Shown here piece by piece: positions 17,043 to 25,941 of a stretch of DNA of 64,000 nucleotides. Position numbers and translations under genes: made by a program. Below the pieces are notes generated by a model. The model saw nothing but the letters and a program-made list of their open reading frames with translations. It did no database searches and was not told the origin of the DNA. Location: assembly GCF_030116705.1 (NCBI RefSeq), contig NZ_JAOTIK010000001.1, positions 4,244,501-4,308,500 on the forward strand. The letters are read 5' to 3'. This DNA comes from Streptomyces sp. ML-6. GTDB lineage: Bacteria > Actinomycetota > Actinomycetes > Streptomycetales > Streptomycetaceae. Within the stretch, counting starts at the first letter, position 1; each line of letters opens with the position of its first letter.

Positions 17043-17902
17043 CCGAGCGGACGACGGAAACGCCCGCCGGGACCGAGCCCGCCGCAGCCGACGCGCCCAC
17101 GGCGCCCGACGGGGCCACCGCCGCTCCCGTACCCCCGGGGCCGAAGCCGCCGCGGCGGGTCCTGCGGGCCGTCGCCCGATGGACCGTCGCGGCCCTGGTC
17201 CTCGGGGGGCTCGGTGCCGGTACGGCCTTCGGCATCACTTCGATGGAACGCACCGACGTGCCCGGCCTGGCCACCAGGAGCGACGGCCGCTGGGACTACC
17301 CCCGGCTCAGCCTGCCCGCGCTCCCGGCCGGCGCGCCCCGCCCGTACAGCGAGGGCAACGTCGCCGAGATCCACCACGCCGACCTGCGGCGCCTGCTGCT
17401 GCCCGCCCCGGCCGGGGCGACCGTGGACAAGAAGCTCGACGGCGGCTGGGTGAAGACGGAGCAGTACCTCTCCGAGTACGCGAAGGACAAGCGCCCCGGC
17501 CTCACGGAGATCCTCGAGGATCTGGCCCCGCGGCACGTCGCCGCGCGCGGCTGGACCATGCCGGACGGCACATCGACCCGGATCTATCTCGTCCGGTTCA
17601 ACTCGACGGCCTTCGCCCAGGGCCTCATGGACTCGATCACCGCGAGCGGATCCGAGGTGCCGCTCGCCGGGGCGCCCGAGACGGTGCTCGACGAGGACTG
17701 GAGCGGCGGCGGCAAGGTGCCGGGCACCTCGTCCTACGTGTACGACGAGGCGAAGCCGTACGGCGAGGCACAGGTCCGCCAGGGCCACGTGGTCGCCGGC
17801 GACACGCTCGCCCTCGTCGTCCAGTCCCGCAAGGGCCGGGAGGGCACCCCGAGCGTCCCGTTCCACCAGGCGCTGATCCTGCAGAACCAGCTGCTGGGCT
17901 GA
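17039..17902 (+). CDS. membrane-anchored protein, third of three related genes
   Basis: A 287-residue protein: a Pro/Ala/Glu-rich tail (about 1-40), Arg/Lys-rich KPPRRVLRAVARW, one transmembrane helix (about 50-70) and an extracellular domain starting with DVPGLATRSDGRWDYP and HHADLRRLLLPAPAGATV. It shares its layout and the LLLPxPxG element with the second gene. ATG 17039 overlaps the previous stop by four bases. It is the last gene before a hairpin at 17942-17972. Confidence 0.78.
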   Translation: MTERTTETPAGTEPAAADAPTAPDGATAAPVPPGPKPPRRVLRAVARWTVAALVLGGLGAGTAFGITSMERTDVPGLATRSDGRWDYPRLSLPALPAGAPRPYSEGNVAEIHHADLRRLLLPAPAGATVDKKLDGGWVKTEQYLSEYAKDKRPGLTEILEDLAPRHVAARGWTMPDGTSTRIYLVRFNSTAFAQGLMDSITASGSEVPLAGAPETVLDEDWSGGGKVPGTSSYVYDEAKPYGEAQVRQGHVVAGDTLALVVQSRKGREGTPSVPFHQALILQNQLLG

Positions 17903-17941
17903 CCGTCCCCGGCGGTCCCGGGCAAGCCCCGGCCCGGCGGA

Positions 17942-17972
17942 CCGGGGCCCAACCCATTAGGCTGGGCCCCGG
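17942..17972 (+). terminator. terminator of the three-gene membrane operon
   Basis: A perfect 10-bp stem ccggggccca/tgggccccgg with an 11-base loop, 40 bases after the last stop. No T-tract, as is common in Streptomyces. Confidence 0.6.
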
Positions 17973-18010
17973 CCGTACTGCTGCCCCACCGCTCGTTGCA
18001 AGGAGTTCCC

Positions 18011-18112
18011 GTGCTTGAGGCATTCTTCTCCGCCCTGCTGGTCCTGGTCTGCGTCGGCGTGCTCGCCTTCGTCGGCCTGAGCGTGAAGAAGCTGTACCAG
18101 GGCCAGCGCTGA
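18011..18112 (+). CDS. 33-residue small membrane protein
   Basis: GTG 18011 to TGA 18112 encodes MLEAFFSALLVLVCVGVLAF and then VGLSVKKLYQGQR: one hydrophobic helix of about 20 residues with a basic C-terminal end. An AAGGAG site (17999-18004) lies at proper spacing. Its size, good binding site and clean helix make it a real small protein rather than chance. Function unknown. Confidence 0.65.
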   Translation: MLEAFFSALLVLVCVGVLAFVGLSVKKLYQGQR

Positions 18113-18223
18113 CCCACCCGCCGTCCGCACCCGGGCAGGCGCCCCTCGCGGGTGGCGTGACGCCCCGTACCCGGCGCGTCACGTCCGCATGTCACTCCAC
18201 CTCACAGATCGTCTGAGCCGTTC

Positions 18224-18796
18224 ATGATCGAGATTCCGTCCGACCTCCACCCGGACCTCGTCCCGCTGGCCTTCCTCCTCGGCAACTGGGCGGGCGCGGG
18301 TGTTTCCGACTTCCCCGGCGCCGAGCAGTGCAACTTCGGCCAGGAGGTCTCCTTCAGCCACGACGGCCGTGACTTCCTGGAGTACGTGTCGCGCACCTGG
18401 GTGCTCGACTCCGAGGGCAAGAAGGTCCGGCCGCTGGAGTCCGAGTCCGGCTACTGGCGCATCGACAAGGACCGCAAGGTCGAGGTCGTCATGTCCCGCG
18501 ACCAGGGCGTCATCGAGATCTGGTACGGCGAGCTGGCCCACCAGAAGCCGCAGATCGACCTGGTCACCGACGCGGTGGCCCGGACCGCGGCCTCCGGCCC
18601 GTACAGCGGTGGCAAGCGGCTCTACGGCTACGTGAACAGCGACCTGATGTGGGTCGGCGAGAAGGCCACCCCCGAGGTGGAGCTGCGCCCGTACATGTCG
18701 GCGCACCTGAAGAAGGTCGTCACCCCCGAGGAGGTCGAGGAGATGGCGAAGAAGCTCGGCGACCTGCCGGACGACGGCATCGCCTTCTTCAAGTAG
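18224..18796 (+). CDS. nitrobindin-like (FABP family, DUF1794) heme-binding protein
   Basis: A 190-residue beta-barrel protein. The family motif GxWxGxG is present as LLGNWAGAGVSDFPG, followed by EQCNFGQEVSFSHDGRDFL and, near the C-terminus, the conserved histidine in YMSAHLKKV that ligates ferric heme in nitrobindins. Nitrobindins bind NO and isomerise peroxynitrite. It ends 90 bases before nur on the same strand; the nur promoter appears separate. Confidence 0.88.
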   Translation: MIEIPSDLHPDLVPLAFLLGNWAGAGVSDFPGAEQCNFGQEVSFSHDGRDFLEYVSRTWVLDSEGKKVRPLESESGYWRIDKDRKVEVVMSRDQGVIEIWYGELAHQKPQIDLVTDAVARTAASGPYSGGKRLYGYVNSDLMWVGEKATPEVELRPYMSAHLKKVVTPEEVEEMAKKLGDLPDDGIAFFK

Positions 18797-18886
18797 CCGC
18801 CGGGCCTTCTCCAAGTGGCCATCGCTGCGCGGACAGGGTCCGCGCAGCACTGCGGACGGGGCGTCGCCCGGTCCTACACTGGGCGT

Positions 18887-19321
18887 GTGGTGAGCACCGA
18901 CTGGAAGACCGATCTCCGGCAGCGCGGCTATCGGCTGACGCCGCAGCGGCAGCTTGTCCTGGAAGCCGTCGACACGCTGGAGCACGCGACGCCCGACGAC
19001 ATCCTCTCCGAGGTGCGCAGGACCGCGTCCGGGGTGAACATCTCCACCGTCTACCGCACGCTCGAACTCCTGGAGGAGCTGGGGCTGGTCAGCCACGCCC
19101 ACCTGGGGCACGGGGCGCCCACGTACCACCTGGCCGACCGCCACCACCACATCCACCTGGTCTGCCGCGACTGCGAGGGCGTCATCGAGGCCGACGTCTC
19201 CGTCGCCTCCGAGTTCACCGCCAAGCTCCGGGCCGACTTCGGGTTCGAGACGGACATGAAGCACTTCGCGATCTTCGGCCGCTGCGCCGCCTGCGCGGCG
19301 GGGGCGGCCTCCGCGGAATAG
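18887..19321 (+). CDS. nur: nickel-responsive Fur-family repressor Nur
   Basis: A 144-residue Fur-family protein that matches Streptomyces Nur. The published metal ligands are all in place: His33, His86, His88 and His90 for the nickel site, and His70, His72 and His126 for the M-site. Two Cys pairs (93/96 and 133/136) follow. The helix-turn-helix is in NISTVYRTLELLEELGLVSH. With nickel, Nur represses the nickel-uptake genes and sodF, allowing sodN expression. The start is GTG 18887: TACACT at 18875-18880 lies 6 bases upstream, giving a leaderless transcript. The gene sits between nitrobindin and ygfZ, as in S. coelicolor. Confidence 0.95.
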   Translation: MVSTDWKTDLRQRGYRLTPQRQLVLEAVDTLEHATPDDILSEVRRTASGVNISTVYRTLELLEELGLVSHAHLGHGAPTYHLADRHHHIHLVCRDCEGVIEADVSVASEFTAKLRADFGFETDMKHFAIFGRCAACAAGAASAE

Positions 19322-19430
19322 GGGGGCCGGGCCCACGACCTCCGGTCGGCCCACTCCGACCTCCGGCCTACTCCTTTTGACCGGCCCTCCGGCCACCGGT
19401 CGGCCGCGGACCGCGTCGTACGCTGGTCGC

Positions 19431-20396
19431 ATGAAGAGCCCCCTGCTGTCCCTGCCCGGCGCCGTCCCCGCCGAAGGCCGCGACGAAGGCGTCGCCGCGC
19501 ACTACGGCGACCTGTTCCGCGAGCAGCGCACCCTCGCCGACGGCTCCGGTCTCGTCGACCTCTCGCACCGCCCCGTCGTCACCGTCACCGGCAGCGACCG
19601 GCTGGCCTGGCTGCACCTGCTGATCACCCAGCACGTCAGCGAACTCGCTCCGGGGCAGGCCACCGAGGCCCTGATCCTCACCGGCAACGGGCACATCGAG
19701 CACGCCCTCTACCTGGTCGACGACGGCGAGACCGTGTGGATGCACGCCGAGCCGGGGACCCAGGGCGACCTCGTCGCCTACCTGGAGTCCATGAAGTTCT
19801 TCTACCGGGTCGAAGTCGCCGACCGCACCGAGGACTTCGCCGTGGTGCACCTGCCGGCCGGTTCCATCGCCGAGGTCCCGGACGGGGTGACGGTACGGGA
19901 GACGGCGTACGGCCGGGACCTGTTCCTGCCCCGCGCCGACCTGGCGGAGTACGCGGCGGCGCACGGCCCGGTGGCGGGCATCCTGGCGTACGAGGCACTG
20001 CGCGTCGAGGCGCACCGGCCGCGCCTCGGCTTCGAGACCGACCACCGCACCATCCCGCACGAGCTGGGCCTGATCGGCACCGCCGTCCACCTCCAGAAGG
20101 GCTGCTACCGGGGTCAGGAGACCGTGGCCCGGGTGCAGAACCTGGGCAAGCCGCCGCGCCGGCTGGTCTTCCTGCACCTCGACGGCAGCGAGGTCGTGCT
20201 GCCCGGCCACGGCACCCCGGTGCGGCTCGCCGCGGACGGTGCCGAGGGGCGCCAGCTGGGCTTCATCACCACGTCCGCCCGCCACCACGAGCTGGGGCCG
20301 ATCGCGCTGGCCCTGGTCAAGCGGAACGTCGCGGTGGACGCGGAGCTGCTCGCGGGGGACACCGCCGCCGCCCAGGAGACGGTCGTCGAGCCGTAG
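19431..20396 (+). CDS. ygfZ: YgfZ/GcvT-like folate-binding protein
   Basis: A 321-residue protein of the YgfZ family, which helps repair or assemble iron-sulfur clusters in a folate-dependent way. The diagnostic motif K-G-C-[YF]-x-G-Q-E is present as QKGCYRGQETVARV. The N-terminal half has the GcvT-like fold (LVDLSHRPVVTVTGSDRLAW). It lacks the residues of a true glycine-cleavage aminomethyltransferase. ATG 19431 has TACGCT 6 bases upstream (19419-19424), so it is probably leaderless. It converges with dtd. Confidence 0.9.
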   Translation: MKSPLLSLPGAVPAEGRDEGVAAHYGDLFREQRTLADGSGLVDLSHRPVVTVTGSDRLAWLHLLITQHVSELAPGQATEALILTGNGHIEHALYLVDDGETVWMHAEPGTQGDLVAYLESMKFFYRVEVADRTEDFAVVHLPAGSIAEVPDGVTVRETAYGRDLFLPRADLAEYAAAHGPVAGILAYEALRVEAHRPRLGFETDHRTIPHELGLIGTAVHLQKGCYRGQETVARVQNLGKPPRRLVFLHLDGSEVVLPGHGTPVRLAADGAEGRQLGFITTSARHHELGPIALALVKRNVAVDAELLAGDTAAAQETVVEP

Positions 20397-20424
20397 GACG
20401 CGATACGGGCCGGGCCGGGCGACC

Positions 20425-20492
20425 GTCAGACCCTCGGCAAGGACGGTGAACGGGCCGGGCTGTCAGACCTCGACGAGGACGGTGAACGGGCC
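20425..20492. repeat. imperfect direct duplication of the 3' end of dtd
   Basis: About 31 bases beginning gtcagacc and ending gaacgggcc occur at 20425-20456 and again at 20462-20492. The second copy is the true end of dtd; the first lies just past its stop on the minus strand. Confidence 0.8.
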
Positions 20493-20912
20493 CTGGTTGG
20501 TGAGCGAGACCCGCATGCTCGCCCCGAACCGGCCCGTCTCCACCCGCGCCCCCAGTGCCCGCAGTTGCGCCACGACCTCGTCGACCAGCGGCTCGGCGAC
20601 CTCGCCGGGCGCCGCGGCGTTCCAGGTGGGCCTGCGGCCCTTCCGGGCGTCCCCGTAGAGAGTGAACTGCGAAATCACCAGAAGTGGTGCATTCACATCC
20701 GAGCAGGACTTCTCGCCCTCCAGGATGCGCAGCGACCAGAGCTTGCGGGCGAGCTGCGCGGCTTTCTCCGCGGTGTCCCCGTGCGTGATTCCCACCAGCA
20801 CACACAGTCCCTCGCCGACGATTTCGCCGACCACCCGGGGTCCGTCCGCGCCGTCCGTCCCGTCGGCCACCGTGACGCTCGCGCCGTCCACCCGCTGAAT
20901 CACTGCACGCAT
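20463..20912 (-). CDS. dtd: D-aminoacyl-tRNA deacylase
   Basis: A 149-residue enzyme that removes D-amino acids and glycine from mischarged tRNAs. It starts [15 protein letters not shown]. The two family signatures are visible: [15 protein letters not shown] and the cis Gly-Pro motif in NQGPFTV near the end. Length is normal. A small acidic insert (DGTDGADG) sits in the first loop. It is divergent from rsiG and convergent with ygfZ. Confidence 0.93.
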   Translation of the reverse strand: MRAVIQRVDGASVTVADGTDGADGPRVVGEIVGEGLCVLVGITHGDTAEKAAQLARKLWSLRILEGEKSCSDVNAPLLVISQFTLYGDARKGRRPTWNAAAPGEVAEPLVDEVVAQLRALGARVETGRFGASMRVSLTNQGPFTVLVEV

Positions 20913-20992
20913 ATGGACCAACCTATCTCGGCCAACCCGGCTTGGGCTGAACGGGTACAGAGCATCCCCAAGCGCCCCATTGGAGTGGCACC

Positions 20993-21685
20993 ATGCTCGG
21001 AAGGCGGTGTGCCGACGCACCGGTCGAGGGGATGGACACAAGCATGAGCACCTATGGAACCGGGCAGTCCCCCGGCGCCGTGCCGGTCGCGCGGAGCGGC
21101 GCGAGCACCAGTACCGCTACCGGCACCGGCACCAGTACCAGCACCCTGCGTCCGCCCGTGCAGCGAACCGGCCACGGCTTGGAGGGCTGCGGCCCGTGCG
21201 CCGGGCCGCAGCCCGAGCTGGGCGCCCTGCGGCTGCCGGAGCTGCGCACGCTGCGCCGCGAGTCGCAGCGCGACGAGGCCGACCTCAGTTATGTGCGCCG
21301 GCTGGTCCAGGGGCGGATCGACATCCTGCGGGCTGAGCTGGCCCGGCGGCTGGACCCGGAGACCCCGGTGGTGGACCGCCTCTCGGAGATCCTCGCCGAC
21401 ACCCCGTCCCGGCACCGTTCCTCCGCCCGGCACGTCACGCTCACCACACCCCGCAGCGACGAGTACCGCCGGCTGGCGGCCGAGACGTTCGCCGAGGTCG
21501 AGCTCTCCGACCTCGACGCCCGTACGGACGAAGAGCTGCACACTGCTATGGGCCGCCTGGTCCGCTGCGAGGAGCAGGTGTCCCGGCGCCGTCACCAGCT
21601 GCAACGCACCGCTGACGATTGCGGCGCCGAGATCGCCCGCAGGTACCGTGACGGTGAAGCACAAGTAGACGACCTGCTTGCCTGA
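20993..21685 (+). CDS. rsiG: RsiG, cyclic-di-GMP-dependent anti-sigma factor for WhiG
   Basis: A 230-residue protein with a low-complexity Ser/Thr/Gly tail (about 14-60) and a predicted helical core. It carries two copies of the RsiG signature E-x3-S-x2-R-x3-Q-x3-D. The first is E95, S99, R102, Q106, D110 ([16 protein letters not shown]); the second is E193, S197, R200, Q204, D208 ([16 protein letters not shown]). In S. venezuelae these two helices form an antiparallel coiled coil that binds a c-di-GMP dimer and sequesters sigma WhiG, holding back sporulation. The start is uncertain: ATG 20993 has a TGGAG site, but 21032 and 21044 are possible. It is divergent from dtd. Confidence 0.9.
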   Translation: MLGRRCADAPVEGMDTSMSTYGTGQSPGAVPVARSGASTSTATGTGTSTSTLRPPVQRTGHGLEGCGPCAGPQPELGALRLPELRTLRRESQRDEADLSYVRRLVQGRIDILRAELARRLDPETPVVDRLSEILADTPSRHRSSARHVTLTTPRSDEYRRLAAETFAEVELSDLDARTDEELHTAMGRLVRCEEQVSRRRHQLQRTADDCGAEIARRYRDGEAQVDDLLA

Positions 21686-21731
21686 AGCGATCCTTCCGGG
21701 GGCGGGTTCCGCCCGTCCCCGGAAGGCCACC

Positions 21732-22706
21732 ATGACCTCCAGCGCCGCCCCGTCCGTCATATCTCCCGCTCTTCCCGTCCTGGCCGAGGTCGTACGGTCC
21801 GGGTTCGTGGAGGGCCATCACCGGGGCTCGCTGGTCGTCCTGGCCGCCGACGGCAGCGTGGAACGGACCCTGGGCGACCCGACGGCCCCGGTCTTCCCGC
21901 GCTCCTCGAACAAGCCGATGCAGGCCGCGGCCGTGCTGCGGGCCGGGCTGGACCTGTCGGGCGAGCGGCTGGCCCTGGCCGCCGCCAGCCACTCCGGCGA
22001 GGACTTCCACATCGAACTCGTCCGCACGATGCTCGCCGAGCACGGACTGACCCCGGACGACCTGCAGACCCCGCCCGACCTGCCGCTGGACCCGGCGCAG
22101 GCGGAGACGTACCTCGCCGCGGGCCGGGCCCGGGAGCCGATCACCATGAACTGCTCCGGCAAGCACGCGGCGATGCTCGCGGCGTGCGCGCCGAACGGCT
22201 GGGACCGGTCCTCCTACCTCGACCCCGCGCACCCGCTCCAGCGGCTGGTGCACCAGGTGGTGGAGGAGGCGGCGAGCGAGCCCGTCACGGCGGTCGGGAC
22301 GGACGGGTGCGGGGCGCCGCTGATGGCGATCAGCCTGGTGGGCCTGGCGCGGGCCTTCCGCTCGTTCGTGCTGGCGGAGCCGGGGACGGCGGAGCGCCGG
22401 GTCGCGGACGCGATGCGGGCCCACCCCGAGTACGTGGCCGGTACGCGCCGCCCCGACACCTGGCTGATGCGGGAGGTGCCGGGCGCGCTCTCCAAGATGG
22501 GGGCGGAGGCGGTGCAGGCGCTGGCGCTGCCGGACGGCCGGGCGCTGGCCTTCAAGATCGATGACGGCGCGACGCGGGCGCTCGGCCCGGTGCTGGCCCG
22601 GTCGCTGGAGCTGCTCGGCATCGACGCCCCGGTGGTCCCCCGGATCGCACACACGCCGCTGTTCGGCGGCGGCGGCGAGGTCGGCGGGATCAGGGCGGCC
22701 TTCTGA
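21732..22706 (+). CDS. asparaginase (Rhizobium etli type, asparaginase II family)
   Basis: A 324-residue amidohydrolase of the thermolabile asparaginase class, which is unrelated to E. coli AnsA/AnsB. Conserved elements are VFPRSSNKPMQA (the Ser-x2-Lys catalytic pair), LALAAASHSGEDFH, MNCSGKHAAMLAAC and GTDGCGAPLMAISL. It hydrolyses L-asparagine to aspartate and ammonia. It lies 46 bases after rsiG. ATG 21732 was chosen as the first start after a purine-rich GGAAGG. Confidence 0.88.
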   Translation: MTSSAAPSVISPALPVLAEVVRSGFVEGHHRGSLVVLAADGSVERTLGDPTAPVFPRSSNKPMQAAAVLRAGLDLSGERLALAAASHSGEDFHIELVRTMLAEHGLTPDDLQTPPDLPLDPAQAETYLAAGRAREPITMNCSGKHAAMLAACAPNGWDRSSYLDPAHPLQRLVHQVVEEAASEPVTAVGTDGCGAPLMAISLVGLARAFRSFVLAEPGTAERRVADAMRAHPEYVAGTRRPDTWLMREVPGALSKMGAEAVQALALPDGRALAFKIDDGATRALGPVLARSLELLGIDAPVVPRIAHTPLFGGGGEVGGIRAAF

Positions 22707-22731
22707 CCCGCTCCGGGTCCGCGAGCGGGCC

Positions 22732-22812
22732 GGTTCCGGGGTCGGCCGGACTGGTTCCGGGGCCGGTCTGACCGGTTCCGGGCCCGGCCTGACCGGTTCC
22801 GGGGCCGGCCGC
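22732..22812. repeat. 21-bp tandem repeat, four copies
   Basis: The unit ggttccggggccggtctgacc starts exactly every 21 bases at 22732, 22753, 22774 and 22795 with few changes. It lies between the asparaginase stop and the Eis-like gene, in that gene's upstream region. Confidence 0.92.
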
Positions 22813-22891
22813 TGCGGCCCGGGGGCGGCGGGGGTCCGGGCTGCGGAAAACGGGGCGACACCACGCGCGCGGAGTACTTAGCGTGGGGCCC

Positions 22892-24142
22892 ATGCACCCT
22901 GAGGTCCGTACGATCACCGAGTCCGATTTCCCCGACTGGCTGGTGGCCAAGCACACCGGCTTTCTACAGGTGCCGGAGGCCACGGAACGGGAGATCTCCC
23001 GGCGTCTCCCGGACATCGACCTGGCCCGTACCCAGGGTGCGTTCGACAACGGGCGGTGCGTGGCCACGTACCGCTCGTTCGCGCAGGAGCTCACGGCCGT
23101 CGGCGGTGCCGCGGTGCCGGCCGACGCGATCTCCAACGTCACGGTGTCGCCCACCCACCGCCGGCGCGGGCTGCTCGGCCGGATGATGGCCGCGGACCTG
23201 GCGGCGGCGAAGGAGCGCGGCGAGGTGGTCGCCACGCTGATCGCCGCCGAGTACCCGATCTACGGGAGGTACGGCTTCGGCCCGGCGACGTGGACCACCG
23301 AGTGGGAGATCGACGTGCCGAGGGCGGGCCTCGACCCGCGCTGGTCGGGCCCCGCCGAACGGGACGGCGGCCGGGTCGACCTGGTGAGCGGCCCGGAGGT
23401 GCGCAAACTGGGCCCGGCCCTGCACGAGCGGCTGCGCGCCCGGCAGCACGGCGTGGTCAACCGCGACGCACGCTGGTGGGAGGTGAACACCGGCGAGAAC
23501 CTGGCCGGCCCCGAGCCCTGGACGGAGCCCTTCTACGCGGTGTACAGCAACGCGGACGGCGTGCCCGAGGGCCTGATCGCCTACCGCGCCGACGACCGGT
23601 GGGGCGACGCCAAGCAGCCGCTGAACCGGGCCACGGTGCACGGGCTGATCGCCGTGACCCCGGCCGCGGAGCGCACGCTCTGGCACTTCGTCTGCTCGAT
23701 CGACTGGATCACCACGGTCCGCACCGGCCACCGCGCCCCCGACGACCTGCTGCCCCTCCTCCTCCCGGACCCGCGCGCGGCCCGTGTCGTGACCCAGGCG
23801 GACTGGCTGTGGGTGCGGGTCCTGGACGTCGTGCGCGCCCTGGAGGCCCGTACCTACGCCGTGCCCGGCACGCTCGTGCTGGACGTCCACGACGCCTCGG
23901 GCCTGTCGGCCGGCCGCTACCGGCTGGAGGGCTCCCCGGCCGGGGCGAGCTGCGCCCCGACCACCGCCGAGCCCGACATCGCCCTGGACGTACGGGAGCT
24001 GGGCACGCTCTATCTGGGGGACGAGTCGCCGCTCAGGCTGGCGGCGCTGGGCCGGGTCGAGGAACGCACGCCGGGCGCGGTGGCGTCGGCCGAGGGAATG
24101 TTCCGGGCGGCGCGGCGCGCCTGGTGCCCGGACGAGTTCTGA
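22892..24142 (+). CDS. Eis-like GNAT N-acetyltransferase
   Basis: A 416-residue protein of the Eis (enhanced intracellular survival) family: two GNAT folds followed by a sterol-carrier-like C-terminal domain. The acetyl-CoA loop is [20 protein letters not shown], and the substrate pocket region includes [20 protein letters not shown]. The protein ends with RRAWCPDEF, its terminal carboxylate corresponding to the Eis catalytic carboxylate. Eis enzymes acetylate amines, including aminoglycosides. ATG 22892 has TAGCGT 7 bases upstream, so a leaderless start is likely; GTG 22883 is a weaker alternative. Confidence 0.9.
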   Translation: MHPEVRTITESDFPDWLVAKHTGFLQVPEATEREISRRLPDIDLARTQGAFDNGRCVATYRSFAQELTAVGGAAVPADAISNVTVSPTHRRRGLLGRMMAADLAAAKERGEVVATLIAAEYPIYGRYGFGPATWTTEWEIDVPRAGLDPRWSGPAERDGGRVDLVSGPEVRKLGPALHERLRARQHGVVNRDARWWEVNTGENLAGPEPWTEPFYAVYSNADGVPEGLIAYRADDRWGDAKQPLNRATVHGLIAVTPAAERTLWHFVCSIDWITTVRTGHRAPDDLLPLLLPDPRAARVVTQADWLWVRVLDVVRALEARTYAVPGTLVLDVHDASGLSAGRYRLEGSPAGASCAPTTAEPDIALDVRELGTLYLGDESPLRLAALGRVEERTPGAVASAEGMFRAARRAWCPDEF

Positions 24143-24410
24143 GTACCGCCGCGCGGGCGACGGGCGGACGGGCGCGCGGGGAGCCTCCTCGCGCGCCCGT
24201 CCGCGTGTCCGGCCGCGGCCCCCGCATGGCGCAATGTGGGGGTGGCCGTTCGCCGACGGTGCAAGTACGTTGACCTTGCGTCGAGTTGCACCTTCCTCCC
24301 GGTGTCGTGACGAGACGGCCGTGCTGTTCGTGCCCTGCCGTCCTCGCCCCGGCCAGCACTGCGTACTCCTCGCGCGTACCCGGGAGAGGTTCGAGGGAAG
24401 GTGGGTTCCG

Positions 24411-25181
24411 GTGACTCAGACGAAGGCCCCGGCGGACGGTGCGGACCTGCCGGCCAGTATCGAGGTCGCCTGGGGGCTGCGGGAACGGCCGGTCAAGGGG
24501 CCGAAACCCGGGATGACCCTGGCCCGCATCGTGGACGCCGCGGTGGCGGTGGCGGCGTCCGAGGGGCTCGGCGGGGTCTCGATGGGGCGGATCGCCAAGG
24601 ATCTGGGCGCCTCGACGATGTCGCTCTACCGGTACGTGTCCGCCAAGGACGAGCTGTACGTCCTGATGCAGGAGGCGGCGATGGGCCCGCCGTCCCCGCT
24701 GCCCGCGCTGGAGAGCGGCGCCGGCTGGCGGGCGGCGCTCTCGGAGTGGGCCCGCGCGCAGCGCCGGGTCTTCCACCGCAACCTGTGGATGCTCCGACTC
24801 CCGGTCCCGGGGCCGCCCGTCAGCCCGAACTCCGTCGCCTGGTGGGAGCAGGGGCTCCAGTGCCTGGAGGACACCGGCCTGGACGCGGACGAGAAGTCCT
24901 CCGTCATCCTCCTGGTCGGCGGGTTCGTGCGGAACGAGGCGTTGCTGAGGGGCGACCTCGCCGAGGCCGTGGCGGTGCGGGGCGTTCCGGCGCAGGAGGT
25001 GACGGACGGGTACAACCGCACCCTGAACCGGCTCGTCGACCCTGTACGCCATCCGTCCCTCTCCCGGCTGCTGGGGGCCGGGGTGCCGGAGGCGTGGGGC
25101 GGGTCCGACCGGGAGTTCGGCTTCGGGCTGGAACGGGTGCTGGACGGGATCGCGGCGCTGGTGGACGTCAAGTCCGGTTGA
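24411..25181 (+). CDS. TetR-family regulator with TetR-type C-terminal domain
   Basis: A 256-residue regulator. The helix-turn-helix is in SMGRIAKDLGASTMSLYRYV (about 63-82), preceded by a 45-residue arm with RPVKGPKPGMTLARIVDAAV. The C-terminal part (about 100-250) is of the tetracycline-repressor type. GTG 24411 follows a GGGAAGG site; the frame runs far upstream without a better start. It ends 24 bases before a second TetR gene, so the two may be co-transcribed. Target and ligand unknown. Confidence 0.87.
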   Translation: MTQTKAPADGADLPASIEVAWGLRERPVKGPKPGMTLARIVDAAVAVAASEGLGGVSMGRIAKDLGASTMSLYRYVSAKDELYVLMQEAAMGPPSPLPALESGAGWRAALSEWARAQRRVFHRNLWMLRLPVPGPPVSPNSVAWWEQGLQCLEDTGLDADEKSSVILLVGGFVRNEALLRGDLAEAVAVRGVPAQEVTDGYNRTLNRLVDPVRHPSLSRLLGAGVPEAWGGSDREFGFGLERVLDGIAALVDVKSG

Positions 25182-25205
25182 GGCCGGGGCGTACGCTTCA
25201 TGGTC

Positions 25206-25892
25206 ATGAACGGAGAGAGGCCCGGTCCGGAACACGCGGCTGGAGCGGCGGGCGCGGCGGGCGCGGACGGCACGACCGGGGCGCCGATGAGCCTGCGGGA
25301 GCGCAAGAAGCGGCTGACGTACGAGGCGGTCTCCGAAGCGGCGATCGCGATGTTCCTGGAGCGGGGCTTCGACAAGGTCTCGGTGGCGGAGGTGGCCGCG
25401 GCCGCCGACATCTCCAAGCCGACCCTGTTCCGGTACTTCCCGACCAAGGAGGACCTGGCCCTCCACCGGTTCGCCGACCACGAGGACGAGGCGGCCCGGG
25501 TGGTCGTCGCCCGCGCGGCCACCGAATCGCCGCTGGACGCCCTGTACCGCCACTTCCTGGCCGGACTGGAGCGGCGGGACCCGGTGACCGGGCTCTGCGA
25601 CGTACCCGAGGTGGTGGCGTTCACCCGGCTGCTGTACGGGACGCCGTCCCTGGTGGCGCGCCTGTACGCCTACCAGAACCGCTCGGAGGAGGCGCTCGCC
25701 CGGGCGCTGGGCGACGGTATGGGGGACAGGCTGGCCGCGGGCCAGATCATCGCCGTGCTGCGCATCCTGGGGCTGGAGAACTGGCGGCGGATCGACGGCG
25801 GGGAGAGCGCGGACCGGGCGTACGGTCCCGCGGTCGAGGCGGCCGGACTCGCCTTCGCACAGCTGCGGTCGGGGCTGGAGGCGCGGCGGTAG
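25206..25892 (+). CDS. TetR-family regulator
   Basis: A 228-residue regulator with an Ala/Gly-rich N-terminal arm, then LRERKKRLTYEAVSEAAIAM and the helix-turn-helix VSVAEVAAAADISKPTLFRY. The C-terminal domain is the usual helical ligand pocket. TACGCT at 25192-25197 lies 8 bases before ATG 25206, so this ATG (rather than the one at 25200) is probably a leaderless start. No adjacent transporter or enzyme shares an obvious link. Confidence 0.87.
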   Translation: MNGERPGPEHAAGAAGAAGADGTTGAPMSLRERKKRLTYEAVSEAAIAMFLERGFDKVSVAEVAAAADISKPTLFRYFPTKEDLALHRFADHEDEAARVVVARAATESPLDALYRHFLAGLERRDPVTGLCDVPEVVAFTRLLYGTPSLVARLYAYQNRSEEALARALGDGMGDRLAAGQIIAVLRILGLENWRRIDGGESADRAYGPAVEAAGLAFAQLRSGLEARR

Positions 25893-25941
25893 CGGTTCGT
25901 CGCGGCGGTGGCGGCAGCGGTTCGTGGCGGCGGCGGTGCGG

